A stretch of DNA of 29,015 nt from an uncultured Eubacteriales bacterium (GTDB lineage: Bacteria; Bacillota; Clostridia; HGM11514): the NCBI GenBank assembly GCA_902492655.1, contig CABUMF010000023.1, positions 1 through 29,015 on the forward strand, in the 5' to 3' direction. The first letter of the stretch is position 1. The number at the start of each line of letters is the position of its first letter. Below are positions 15,349 to 23,699 of this stretch, piece by piece. The notes beneath the pieces were generated by a model that worked only from the letters and a program-made list of their open reading frames with translations, was not told where the DNA came from and made no database searches. The position numbers and the translations under genes are program-made.

Positions 15349-15374
15349 ATTTTAATCCTCCTACAATTTTTAGA

Positions 15375-18083
15375 TTACGCTTTTTTACCCTTTTTGTATG
15401 CTGCCTTTACGGCGTCGGGCTTTACATCGACCTTTATGTCTTTTGCAGAGGGCATATCCTTTTCTTCAAAATGCTTTCCGTAGTATGCATTAAGATACAT
15501 CTGCTTGATTTCAGACATAAGAGGATACCTGGGATTTGCACCGGTGCACTGATCGTCAAACGCCTGCTCAACCATTTCGTCAAGTCTGTCGAGGAATACC
15601 TTTTCGTCAACACCGTAATCCTTTATGGTAGGCTTAATTCCAACCCTTGCCTTAAGATCGTTAATCATTTTTATAAGACCTTCAAGCTTTTCGCGGTCGC
15701 TTTCGCCCTTAACCCCGAGATAATCCGCAACCTCTGCGTAACGGGCAAGAGTATGAGGATGATCGTACTGGGAGAAGGTACCCATTTTTGCGGGAGCATC
15801 CGAGGAGTTAAATCTCAGTACCTCCTCTATAAGCAGAGCGTTGGCAACACCGTGGGGCAAATGGTGGAATGCACCGAGCTTGTGAGCCATTGAGTGACAT
15901 ACACCCAAGAAGGCATTTGCAAATGCCATACCTGCCATAGTTGCGGCGTTTGCCATCTTTTCACGTGCGGTAACATCTGTCTGACCGTTATCGTAAGCCA
16001 TCGGCAGATATTCAAATATCGTTTTAAGAGCCTTAAGTGCAAGCCCGTCCGTATAGTCTGTTGCAAGCATTGAAGCATAAGCTTCAAGTGCGTGTGTAAC
16101 CGCGTCAATACCTGATGCGGCAGTGAGCCCTTTGGGTGCGGACATATGGAAATCGGTATCAACAATAGCCATGTTAGGCAAAAGCTGATAGTCAGCCAAA
16201 GGATACTTAACTCCTGTCTTTTCATCTGTGATTACCGCAAAAGGAGTAACCTCCGAGCCTGTTCCTGCCGAAGTCGGGATTGCGATAAAGTAAGCCTTTT
16301 CGCCCATCTTCGGGAAGGTATAAACCCTCTTTCTTATATCAATAAATCTCATTGCCATATCCATGAAGTCAGCTTCGGGATGCTCATAAAGAACCCACAT
16401 GATTTTAGCGGCATCCATAGCTGAACCGCCGCCGAGTGCTATGATTGTATCGGGCCTGAATGCCGACATCTGAGCGGCGCCGTTTGTAGCATTTTCAAGC
16501 GTCGGGTCTGGCTGAACGTTAAAGAAGGTTGTATGAGCTATGCCGAGTTCGTCAAGCTTATCGGTGATAGGCTTTGTATAACCGTTTTCATAAAGGAAGG
16601 TATCGGTTACGATAAACGCCCTCTTTTTACCCATAACATTTTTGAGTTCGTCAAGCGCTACAGGCAAGCAGCCTTTTTTGATGTAAACCTTTTCAGGAGC
16701 TCTGAACCAAAGCATATTTTCCCTTCTTTCCGCAACTGTTTTGATATTTATAAGGTGCTTTACACCGACATTTTCCGATACCGAGTTACCACCCCATGAG
16801 CCGCAACCGAGTGTAAGAGACGGTGCAAGCTTGAAGTTATAAAGGTCACCGATGCCGCCGTGGGAAGAAGGAGTATTAACCAAAATTCTGCAAGTTTTCA
16901 TGCGAGAAGCAAATTCATTAAGCTTTTCTGTTTCCGTAACATCGTTAAGATAAACCGAGGATGTATGTCCGAAGCCACCGTCCTCAACAAGTCTTTCAGC
17001 TTTATCGAGAGCCTCGGAGAAGTCCTTAACCTTGTACATTGCAAGAACCGGAGAAAGCTTTTCGTGAGCAAATTCCTCGGAAAGATCAACTGATTCAACC
17101 TCGCCGATAAGAATTTTCGTACCCTCGGGAACCTCAACGCCCGAAAGCTTCGCAATTTTTGCGGCAGGCTGACCTACGATTTTCGCGTTCAGCGCACCGT
17201 TTATGATAATTGTCTTTCTGACAAGCTCTGTTTCAATATCGCTTAAGAAGTAGCAGCCTCTTTTTGCAAATTCCTCTTTTACGGTATCGTAAATGCTTTC
17301 AAGAACAATAACAGACTGCTCCGATGCGCAAATCATACCGTTATCAAAGGTTTTTGAATGAATAATCGAGTTTACCGCAAGAAGAATGTCAGCAGTATCG
17401 TCAATGATAGCCGGTGTGTTTCCTGCGCCTACGCCAAGTGCCGGCTTTCCGCTGGAATATGCCGCCTTAACCATTCCGGGGCCGCCCGTTGCCAAAATTA
17501 TGTCCGCTTCCTTCATGACAAGATTTGTCATTTCAAGGCTGGGAACATCAATCCAATCTATAATACCCTCCGGTGCGCCTGCCTCAACCGCAGCCTCCAA
17601 AACAAGCTTAGCTGCCGCTATTGTGGAGTTTTTAGCTCTCGGATGAGGTGAAATGATTATTGCATTTCTTGTTTTGAGAGCAAGCAGACACTTAAAAATT
17701 GCCGTTGATGTAGGATTTGTCGTAGGAATAACCGCCGCAACAACACCTATCGGTTCGGCAATTTTTTTGATACCGAAAGCCTTATCTTCTTCAATAACAC
17801 CGCAGGTTTTTGTATCCTTATACGCATTGTAAATATATTCTGCCGCATAGTTGTTTTTGATAACCTTATCCTCAACAACACCCATTCCGGTTTCTTCAAC
17901 CGCCGCTTTTGCAAGAGGGATTCTCGCCTTGTTGGCAGCGGACGCAGCAGCCAAAAAGATTTTGTCAACCTGCTGCTGTGTATATGATGCAAAAATCTTC
18001 TGTGCCTTTCTTACCCGTTCCAACGCTTCTTCAAGCTTTTCCACACTATCAACGATTTCGTACTCGTACTTCTTCTTTGCCAT
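15375..18083 (-). CDS. adhE: Bifunctional acetaldehyde-CoA/alcohol dehydrogenase
   Basis: AdhE reduces acetyl-CoA to acetaldehyde and then to ethanol, consuming two NADH, and commonly assembles into spirosomes. The 902-aa protein has an N-terminal aldehyde dehydrogenase domain (about 1-440). That domain includes the catalytic Cys in DNGMICASEQS near residue 257 and a nucleotide-binding ATGGPGMVKAAYSSG stretch. The C-terminal iron-dependent alcohol dehydrogenase domain covers about 460-880, with GGGSAMDAAK, and metal-binding histidines in GVCHSMAHKLGAFHHLPHG. The start at 18083 follows GGGAGG by 8 nt; an upstream in-frame start is less likely. A Rex-type operator lies about 90 nt upstream. It is the first gene of the ethanol and hydrogen operon. 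Confidence 0.97.
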   Translation of the reverse strand: MAKKKYEYEIVDSVEKLEEALERVRKAQKIFASYTQQQVDKIFLAAASAANKARIPLAKAAVEETGMGVVEDKVIKNNYAAEYIYNAYKDTKTCGVIEEDKAFGIKKIAEPIGVVAAVIPTTNPTSTAIFKCLLALKTRNAIIISPHPRAKNSTIAAAKLVLEAAVEAGAPEGIIDWIDVPSLEMTNLVMKEADIILATGGPGMVKAAYSSGKPALGVGAGNTPAIIDDTADILLAVNSIIHSKTFDNGMICASEQSVIVLESIYDTVKEEFAKRGCYFLSDIETELVRKTIIINGALNAKIVGQPAAKIAKLSGVEVPEGTKILIGEVESVDLSEEFAHEKLSPVLAMYKVKDFSEALDKAERLVEDGGFGHTSSVYLNDVTETEKLNEFASRMKTCRILVNTPSSHGGIGDLYNFKLAPSLTLGCGSWGGNSVSENVGVKHLINIKTVAERRENMLWFRAPEKVYIKKGCLPVALDELKNVMGKKRAFIVTDTFLYENGYTKPITDKLDELGIAHTTFFNVQPDPTLENATNGAAQMSAFRPDTIIALGGGSAMDAAKIMWVLYEHPEADFMDMAMRFIDIRKRVYTFPKMGEKAYFIAIPTSAGTGSEVTPFAVITDEKTGVKYPLADYQLLPNMAIVDTDFHMSAPKGLTAASGIDAVTHALEAYASMLATDYTDGLALKALKTIFEYLPMAYDNGQTDVTAREKMANAATMAGMAFANAFLGVCHSMAHKLGAFHHLPHGVANALLIEEVLRFNSSDAPAKMGTFSQYDHPHTLARYAEVADYLGVKGESDREKLEGLIKMINDLKARVGIKPTIKDYGVDEKVFLDRLDEMVEQAFDDQCTGANPRYPLMSEIKQMYLNAYYGKHFEEKDMPSAKDIKVDVKPDAVKAAYKKGKKA

Positions 18084-18173
18084 TTTAAGTCCTCCCAAAT
18101 ATTAGATTGTTATTTTGACGGAATTTCGACATTACACATTTTTCATACCCGCTCAAAATAACCGCTTTTGACT

Positions 18174-18191
18174 TTGTTAATATTTTAACAT
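18174..18191 (-). promoter_or_regulatory. Rex operator upstream of adhE
   Basis: The minus-strand sequence ATGTTAAAATATTAACAA matches the Rex consensus TTGTTAANNNNTTAACAA at 13 of 14 fixed positions, and its inner TGTTAA/TTAACA arms are perfect. It overlaps a candidate extended -10 (TGTTAAAAT), so a bound repressor would block RNA polymerase. Rex is released by NADH and represses fermentative genes such as adhE in clostridia. The -35 for this promoter is weak (TTCCAA, 17 nt upstream), so the promoter itself is less certain than the operator. Confidence 0.8.
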
Positions 18192-18229
18192 ACTTTTTAA
18201 ACCTTTGGAATTCTTAAATTGTATAAGGG

Positions 18230-18251
18230 GTGTTATCAATTCTGATAACAC
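18230..18251 (-). promoter_or_regulatory. Perfect 9-bp palindrome between lysR and adhE
   Basis: GTGTTATCA and TGATAACAC are separated by 4 nt, and the palindrome begins 4 nt after the lysR stop. It could be a terminator, but CCCCTTATAC follows instead of a U-run. It could equally be a binding site for the LysR regulator or another dimeric factor acting on adhE. Confidence 0.45.
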
Positions 18252-18255
18252 GCTT

Positions 18256-19179
18256 CTAACCAAACATTTTTCTTTTTGAATCGCAAAGCTTTGTAAGGAA
18301 ACTTTTATCGAGTTTTGTAAGCTTATACCCTTTTTTATATATCAAAATATCCTTATACACTCTTTTGTTATCCACGCATTTTTTCTGAACAAGATTGTAC
18401 TTATCAAGAAGGCTCTGCGGAGCCGGCGACACCCACATAAAGGTTTCGGGATTTTTTTCGAGCAAATCGAACTGGCTTGCCCTTTCAAAAATGTAAATCC
18501 GCCTGTTTACGTTATCGGGAAGCTCCTCCTTAACCACCTTTGAAAGCGGCATTGAAGGAACATACGGGTCGGCGTGTGCAATTTCTATACAGCCGCTCAA
18601 ATCATCAAATCTGATTTCCTGTTTTTTTGCAAGGGGATTATCCCTGCTCATTATAAGAGAATAGGTAAACTCCGTAACAAGCTCATAAACAAAGCCCTTA
18701 TCTTCAAGCATTGCCTTGAAATGACCGTCATAATTCTCCGCATATCTTACGATGCCCAGCTTATAATCCTGATTAAGCATATTCTGTATGGTTCTTTCCG
18801 AATTGGTTTCCTTATAAAAAATCTCAGCCGAATCCTTTGAAAGCATTTTTGAAAACTCCGCAAACGCTTCGGAAATATAGCAGGCGCGAGGAACGGAAAT
18901 CGAAAATCTCTGTTTTTTTGTCGGCCCCTCACGATAATACTTTTCCATTTGCTCAATCTGACCGAGAATACTCTTTGCCAAAGCAATGAATTCTTCCCCT
19001 TCGGGGGTAAGGCTCATGCCCTTTGTTGTTCTTTCAAAGATTGTGATTTTCAAATCGGCTTCAAGCTCTTTAATGGAACGACTGATATTGGGAACCGCAA
19101 CAAGCAATTTTTCGGAAGCTTTGTACAGCGAACCCATTTTTGCAACCTCAAGGGCATACTTCATATGCAGTAAGTTCAT
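18256..19179 (-). CDS. LysR-family transcriptional regulator
   Basis: A 307-aa LysR-type regulator. The N-terminal winged helix-turn-helix covers about residues 1-60 (ALEVAKMGSLYKASEKLLVAVPNISRSIKELEADLKITIFER, interrupted here only by reading order). A substrate-binding domain of about 220 aa follows. The inducer is not recognisable. I use the ATG at 19179, because the predicted transcription start falls at about 19195 and excludes the in-frame GTG at 19197. It has its own promoter and lies directly upstream of adhE in the same direction, so adhE is a plausible target. Family assignment is firm; target and ligand are inferred. Confidence 0.9.
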   Translation of the reverse strand: MNLLHMKYALEVAKMGSLYKASEKLLVAVPNISRSIKELEADLKITIFERTTKGMSLTPEGEEFIALAKSILGQIEQMEKYYREGPTKKQRFSISVPRACYISEAFAEFSKMLSKDSAEIFYKETNSERTIQNMLNQDYKLGIVRYAENYDGHFKAMLEDKGFVYELVTEFTYSLIMSRDNPLAKKQEIRFDDLSGCIEIAHADPYVPSMPLSKVVKEELPDNVNRRIYIFERASQFDLLEKNPETFMWVSPAPQSLLDKYNLVQKKCVDNKRVYKDILIYKKGYKLTKLDKSFLTKLCDSKRKMFG

Positions 19180-19201
19180 TTCGTCACCAGCCTTCACATT
19201 A

Positions 19202-19230
19202 ATTATACTATATTTTTTCCGTCAGGTCAA
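19202..19230 (-). promoter_or_regulatory. Sigma-A promoter for the LysR gene
   Basis: TTGACC (19225-19230), a 17-nt spacer and TATAAT (19202-19207) on the minus strand. The -35 lies within the last codons of the upstream transporter gene. The predicted start leaves a leader of about 16 nt, which decides the choice of start codon. Confidence 0.87.
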
Positions 19231-21663
19231 TGAAAATCCGTGTTTTAATTTAATTCTTTCAAGTTTTTCAATCATCGGGGCGGAAATAAGCCATAAAAAC
19301 ACCGCCGTGGATACAGAATGTATCAAATCAAAGGGAAAACCTGCCGCATATGAAGATAAAAGCATTCCGAGGGTAAGCTTGTTTTGTGACATAATTACAG
19401 AAGACGGATTCATTATTCCGCCGTAAATAATAAGCGTTGCAAAAAAGCCGTAAACAGAAAGCGTTGTCTTTGATTTTCCGAGAAATCCATTTTGAAAAAG
19501 CGCACCCGTCAAAAAACCGATGAGCCCGAAAGCAAACATCTGCCACGGTGTCCACGGACCTTGACCGAAAAAGAAGTTTGAAACAAAGGCGGTAACAGCG
19601 CCAATCAAAAATCCCGTTTCGCTCCCGAAGCACACTGCCGATACAATTATTATCGCTATGACCGGCTTGAACTGCGGTGTCATGAAAAATGCCGCCCTCC
19701 CCGCCACTGCCAATGCACACAGAACGCTTATCACAATAAGTTCTCTCGCCTTGGGCTTTCGTGATTCAAACAGCATAAAAAACGGTATCATGGTCTCAAA
19801 AATTATAAGAAGGCTTGTAAAATAATATTTCCTGTTTCCGAAAAGCGCACCTCCGGCATAAATCGTAAGGGGAATTAAAATCAGTACCGAAAATATTGAA
19901 ATCAAGGCTCTTTTTGAAATTTTCTTGTTTCTTTTTTCGGCTTTTATACCTTCAGCTTCGGTTACCTTGGCTCTTTTCTGCGGCTCGGATGCTCGTTTTT
20001 CTCTAACAGTTCCGCCGCAAGCTTTTATGATGTCCTCCGCCAGAACGGCATCCGGAAGGCTCGTCCTCGCCATGCGGTTCGCCGAGGTTGTATAAAAGCT
20101 CTTGCCTTTAAAAAACTCCCTCGGTCTGCCTTCGCTCGTTATGCTTCCGTCAAAAACAAGTGCACACCTGTCGGCATATTCCGCACAAAATTCTATATCG
20201 TGGGAAACCATAATAACCGTTTTTCCCGATTTTTTCAAATCGGAAAGAATTTCGGCAAATTCCTCCTTAAACATAGCGTCCATGCCTTTTGTCGGCTCAT
20301 CGAGAAGAAGAATTTCCGGGTCTGCCAGCAAAACCTTTGCAAGTGCCGCCCTTTGCTGCTCCCCTCCCGACAGATCATAGGGGTGCTTATCCAAAAGATC
20401 GCACAATCTGCAAAGCGAGGCAATCTTTTGTATTCTTTCGTTTTTTTCCTCCCGAGGCAATTTTGGAGGCAACATTCCCATTAAATCAAGCCTTACCGTT
20501 TTATTGAGGAAAACCGTTTGAGGGTTTTGAGGAAGAACGCCCAAAAGACCGGAATAAAGGTTCTTTGCTTTAAGGACATTCTCGCCGTTTATCGAAATTT
20601 TACCTCTGTACGGCTTATTTATGCCGGAAATCAATGACAAAACGGTGGTTTTTCCGCACCCGTTTCCGCCCAGAATACAAAAAAGCTCCCCTTTTTTTAC
20701 GCTGAAGCTGAGTCCCTTTACTATGTCGGGCTGATTCTTTTCATATCTGAACCAAACATCCTTAAAATCAATCGCAGTATCAAAGGCTGTCGGCTCTTTA
20801 TCCTTTGGAATAAGCTCGGGATAAAGCCTGTTGCTCTCGGAGAATTTTTCAAGCCACACCCTTCCGTCCCTTACGCTTACCGGGCATGGCAAATTGCTTT
20901 TTACGCTCCCATGTACCCTGACAGGTGTGGGAAACGCAGAATATATGTCGGGATTTGATTCTTTTATTATTTCGCCGACCTGACAGGGGGAATCATCTGC
21001 AACTATTTTTCCGCTATCCATAACGATTACCCTATCGGCTGCCGCAAATCCCTCCTCCAAACGGTGCTCCGAAAGAATGACCGTTACCCCCAGCTCACGA
21101 TTTATTTTTTTGAGGGTTGACAGAAACTCCTGTGCGGCTATTGGGTCAAGCTGACTTGTAGGTTCATCGAGTATTAACACGGAAGGCCCCATTGCCATAA
21201 CGGACGCAAGATTAAGAATTTGCTTTTGTCCTCCCGAAAGCTCCGAAACATTTTTATAAAACCAATTCTGAATACCGAAATATGACGCCATTTCCGAAAC
21301 TCTTGTTCTTATTTCGGGTGTTTTCAGTCCCAGGCTTTCCAGACCGAACGCAAGCTCGTGCCATACCTTATCCGTTACAAGTCCGTTATCGGGATTTTGC
21401 AATACAAAGCCTATCTTCGCCGCCTGCTCCCTTTCGCTTAGCTCACACGCAGGTCTACCGAAACAGTAAATTTCACCTGTCTTTATGCCGCAAGGTGCCA
21501 AAGTGGGTTTCAGAAGTCTTAAAAGCGTTGTTTTTCCGCATCCCGATTTTCCGCAAACAAGCACAAATTCGCCCGTCTTTACGCTAAAGCTTATGCCGTC
21601 CAGTGCTTTTTCCTGTTCTTTCGGATAGGAAAAGCTTAAATTTTCGACCTTAAAGCTTTCCAT
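19222..21663 (-). CDS. Fused ECF transporter: ATPase A, ATPase A' and S component
   Basis: An 813-aa protein that joins three subunits of an energy-coupling-factor vitamin importer. ATPase 1 (about 1-230) has Walker A GKSGCGKTT (38-46), signature LSGGQKQ, Walker B VLILDEPTS and the ECF-type SEHRLEE. ATPase 2 (about 295-520) has GGNGCGKTT, LSGGEQQR, ILLLDEPTKGMD and VSHD. A charged linker leads to a membrane domain of about 220 aa (from about 590) with several hydrophobic helices and the loop FGQGPWTPWQMFAFG, typical of S components. The gene overlaps the T-subunit gene by 28 nt and has a good GAGGTG. Being in a riboswitch-led corrinoid cluster, the substrate is inferred to be cobalamin or a precursor. 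I see no terminator after it. Confidence 0.9.
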   Translation of the reverse strand: MESFKVENLSFSYPKEQEKALDGISFSVKTGEFVLVCGKSGCGKTTLLRLLKPTLAPCGIKTGEIYCFGRPACELSEREQAAKIGFVLQNPDNGLVTDKVWHELAFGLESLGLKTPEIRTRVSEMASYFGIQNWFYKNVSELSGGQKQILNLASVMAMGPSVLILDEPTSQLDPIAAQEFLSTLKKINRELGVTVILSEHRLEEGFAAADRVIVMDSGKIVADDSPCQVGEIIKESNPDIYSAFPTPVRVHGSVKSNLPCPVSVRDGRVWLEKFSESNRLYPELIPKDKEPTAFDTAIDFKDVWFRYEKNQPDIVKGLSFSVKKGELFCILGGNGCGKTTVLSLISGINKPYRGKISINGENVLKAKNLYSGLLGVLPQNPQTVFLNKTVRLDLMGMLPPKLPREEKNERIQKIASLCRLCDLLDKHPYDLSGGEQQRAALAKVLLADPEILLLDEPTKGMDAMFKEEFAEILSDLKKSGKTVIMVSHDIEFCAEYADRCALVFDGSITSEGRPREFFKGKSFYTTSANRMARTSLPDAVLAEDIIKACGGTVREKRASEPQKRAKVTEAEGIKAEKRNKKISKRALISIFSVLILIPLTIYAGGALFGNRKYYFTSLLIIFETMIPFFMLFESRKPKARELIVISVLCALAVAGRAAFFMTPQFKPVIAIIIVSAVCFGSETGFLIGAVTAFVSNFFFGQGPWTPWQMFAFGLIGFLTGALFQNGFLGKSKTTLSVYGFFATLIIYGGIMNPSSVIMSQNKLTLGMLLSSYAAGFPFDLIHSVSTAVFLWLISAPMIEKLERIKLKHGFSLT

Positions 21664-22523
21664 TTTATCACCTCACAAATCTCAACAATAATCGGATACA
21701 TACAAAGCAGTGCAAAGGACAAAAATACGCTTAAGCCATAAAGCGAAACCTCAGATGTCTTAATATACGGAAAAAAGCTTATGCTCATTTCCCCCGAAAA
21801 GTATCCGAAAAGAGTAAAAACACCTAAAGCCAATATGACAAAAAGTGCCTTTTTATCCCTATTATCAAATGTGTATATCGAATAAGCAGATCTCCCTTCT
21901 ATGCCGTAGCCTCGTGATTTCATACTGTCCGCCGTATCTGCAGCATTTTCGAGCGCCCATGTTATCATTATGGAAATAATATCAAGCCCGTGTTTTATTC
22001 TGTCAATCAATTTGCCGTCCGTACCGCCCCTTCCCATGCACCTTTGGGCGTTCGACACCGCCTTAAGCTGTTTTGAAAACTTCGGAACAAACCGCAAAGT
22101 CATGGAAATTATAAGTGAAACCGAAGGCAGAATTTTTCCGAAAATATAAATTATCTTGTCGCTCGTCATAACCTCATTAAAGCACGAAAAATGAAGGATC
22201 ACTCCAACAAGCATTAATGCCGAGCAGGCACCGCACGCAACCGACTCTGCCGTTAGGGGATTTCCGCTTGGAAGATACATTAAAACAGTAACTCCCTCGT
22301 GGTTGAATGCAGGGTTTATAAGCATGGTTAATATAAGCACCGGCAGGATATACAAAAGATTTGTTTTTATTGCTTTTCTGCCCTTCAGCATTACGGAATA
22401 CACAAATCCGCAAGCAAGGGATAATCCTACGCATAAAGGATGCAAAAACAGACAACTGAATCCGATCACAAACACAAAATATATAAGATTAACAACGGGG
22501 TGAAACTTGCAGAACTCTCTCAT
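21636..22523 (-). CDS. ECF transporter transmembrane (T) subunit
   Basis: A 295-aa integral membrane protein that couples the ECF ATPases to the S component. It shows about six to eight hydrophobic segments. The cytoplasmic coupling region has LRFVPKFSKQLKAV and ENAADTADSMKSRGYG, the latter matching the xRG signature of T subunits. The start at 22523 follows the adenosyltransferase stop by one base, so translation is probably coupled. A longer frame starting inside the previous gene is not needed. The arrangement T, then A-A'-S, gives a complete importer from two genes. Confidence 0.9.
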   Translation of the reverse strand: MREFCKFHPVVNLIYFVFVIGFSCLFLHPLCVGLSLACGFVYSVMLKGRKAIKTNLLYILPVLILTMLINPAFNHEGVTVLMYLPSGNPLTAESVACGACSALMLVGVILHFSCFNEVMTSDKIIYIFGKILPSVSLIISMTLRFVPKFSKQLKAVSNAQRCMGRGGTDGKLIDRIKHGLDIISIMITWALENAADTADSMKSRGYGIEGRSAYSIYTFDNRDKKALFVILALGVFTLFGYFSGEMSISFFPYIKTSEVSLYGLSVFLSFALLCMYPIIVEICEVIKWKALRSKI

Positions 22524-22524
22524 T

Positions 22525-23034
22525 TCAAAACTCAATCCCCTTTCGCGGCAAAGCACCCTTTGAATACGGGTGCTTTATTTCCTTTATCTCGGACACATAG
22601 TCGCAAATATCCTTGATTTTTTCGGATATGCTGTGTCCGGTCAGGATAACCTCCGTATCGCAAAGGCTCGTTAAAAACTCCAAAAGCTTATCCTCACCGA
22701 TATATCCAAGACTTACCGCATCCAGCACTTCGTCCAAAACAAGCATTTTACAGCAATTAAGTTTTCCCTTTACTTCTTCAAACAACAGCTTATTATAGGA
22801 GTCCGAAAATAAAGAAAAACGCCGCTTATCCCGATTATCAAAAAGCTCATAGCGTTCATCGGCACACATAAAATTTATGTCCGGAATATTCTTTAAGCAG
22901 TTAAATTCCGACGAATCGTTATTTTTAAGGAACTGCACAAAAAGAACATTTCCACCGCTTCCCAAAAATCTTATCGCCGCGCCGATTGCGGCAGTTGTTT
23001 TGCCCTTTCCCGCTCCGAAATATGCTTGAATCAT
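22525..23034 (-). CDS. cobO: Cob(I)yrinic acid a,c-diamide adenosyltransferase (CobO/BtuR type)
   Basis: It transfers the 5'-deoxyadenosyl group of ATP to the cobalt of reduced corrinoids, making the coenzyme form and trapping imported corrinoid in the cell. The 169-aa protein has the P-loop GAGKGKTTAAIG at residues 8-19, the Walker B-like MLVLDEVLDAVSLGYI around residue 100, VILTGH around residue 130, and the family end KHPYSKGALPRKGIEF. The GGAGG of its ribosome binding site overlaps the stop region of the previous gene. Its place between surface corrinoid-type binding proteins and the importer is the best evidence for what the cluster handles. Confidence 0.94.
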   Translation of the reverse strand: MIQAYFGAGKGKTTAAIGAAIRFLGSGGNVLFVQFLKNNDSSEFNCLKNIPDINFMCADERYELFDNRDKRRFSLFSDSYNKLLFEEVKGKLNCCKMLVLDEVLDAVSLGYIGEDKLLEFLTSLCDTEVILTGHSISEKIKDICDYVSEIKEIKHPYSKGALPRKGIEF

Positions 23035-23039
23035 TTATC

Positions 23040-23699
23040 TTAACCTCCGATATCCGCACCCAAGTCGCAGGTATATACCCATTCTACCTTATCGCCGTCC
23101 TTGAGATAATAAAGAGAACATCCGTAATCGGGAATCTCTCCGTTAACCTTATACATCCAACCCGACAGTTCTCCGCAGTCAAATTCGTAAATATTTGCAA
23201 TACCTTCGATATATGCGCTGTTAAATGCAGGAGTTTTCACAAATTCGAGGTGAATATTGTTATTCCTTAGCTCCCTTTGAAGAACATCAAAAACGCTGTC
23301 GCCGTCATTAATAGGAACTGTTTTTTCCCCGAGTATGATACCGTCCTTCGGTATGATTTCTATTTTATCCTCATCCAAAGAGTCAAGATTATTAAGTATC
23401 GTATCGCACCTTACAGAAAGCAAACAGGTCTTCTCTTTCTTTTCGTGGCTTTCCTGAGGCTTGTTTTCTTCCGGCTTTGAAACCTCAGGGATTTCTTCCG
23501 GCTCAGAAGGCACTTCCTCATAAGGAACTTCTATTGTTGTAACCTTATGCTTAACAACAGTATCGGACGAAGCTTGGGGTACATCAACTGCCGTTTCACT
23601 TTCGTGCGACTCTGTGCCTGCGAAAAATGCGATTATCAAAGCAAGCACCGCTACCGCCGCTAAAGCAAACAGGCTTTTATACTTTTTCAAAGGCTTCAC
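23040..23699 (-). CDS. Membrane-anchored DUF4430 protein
   Basis: A 219-aa exported protein with one N-terminal membrane segment (about residues 9-27, no lipobox). A Pro/Glu/Lys-rich spacer of about 60 aa and then a DUF4430 domain (about 90-219) follow. The domain shows its typical end SGWMYKVNGEIPDYGCSLYYL, KDGDKVEWVYT. DUF4430 is also the C-terminal beta domain of vertebrate intrinsic factor and transcobalamins, which contacts cobalamin. The spacer would hold the domain away from the membrane next to the ECF importer. It overlaps the toroid gene by 4 nt. Cobalamin binding is inferred from domain family, riboswitch and neighbours. Confidence 0.82.
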   Translation of the reverse strand: MKPLKKYKSLFALAAVAVLALIIAFFAGTESHESETAVDVPQASSDTVVKHKVTTIEVPYEEVPSEPEEIPEVSKPEENKPQESHEKKEKTCLLSVRCDTILNNLDSLDEDKIEIIPKDGIILGEKTVPINDGDSVFDVLQRELRNNNIHLEFVKTPAFNSAYIEGIANIYEFDCGELSGWMYKVNGEIPDYGCSLYYLKDGDKVEWVYTCDLGADIGG

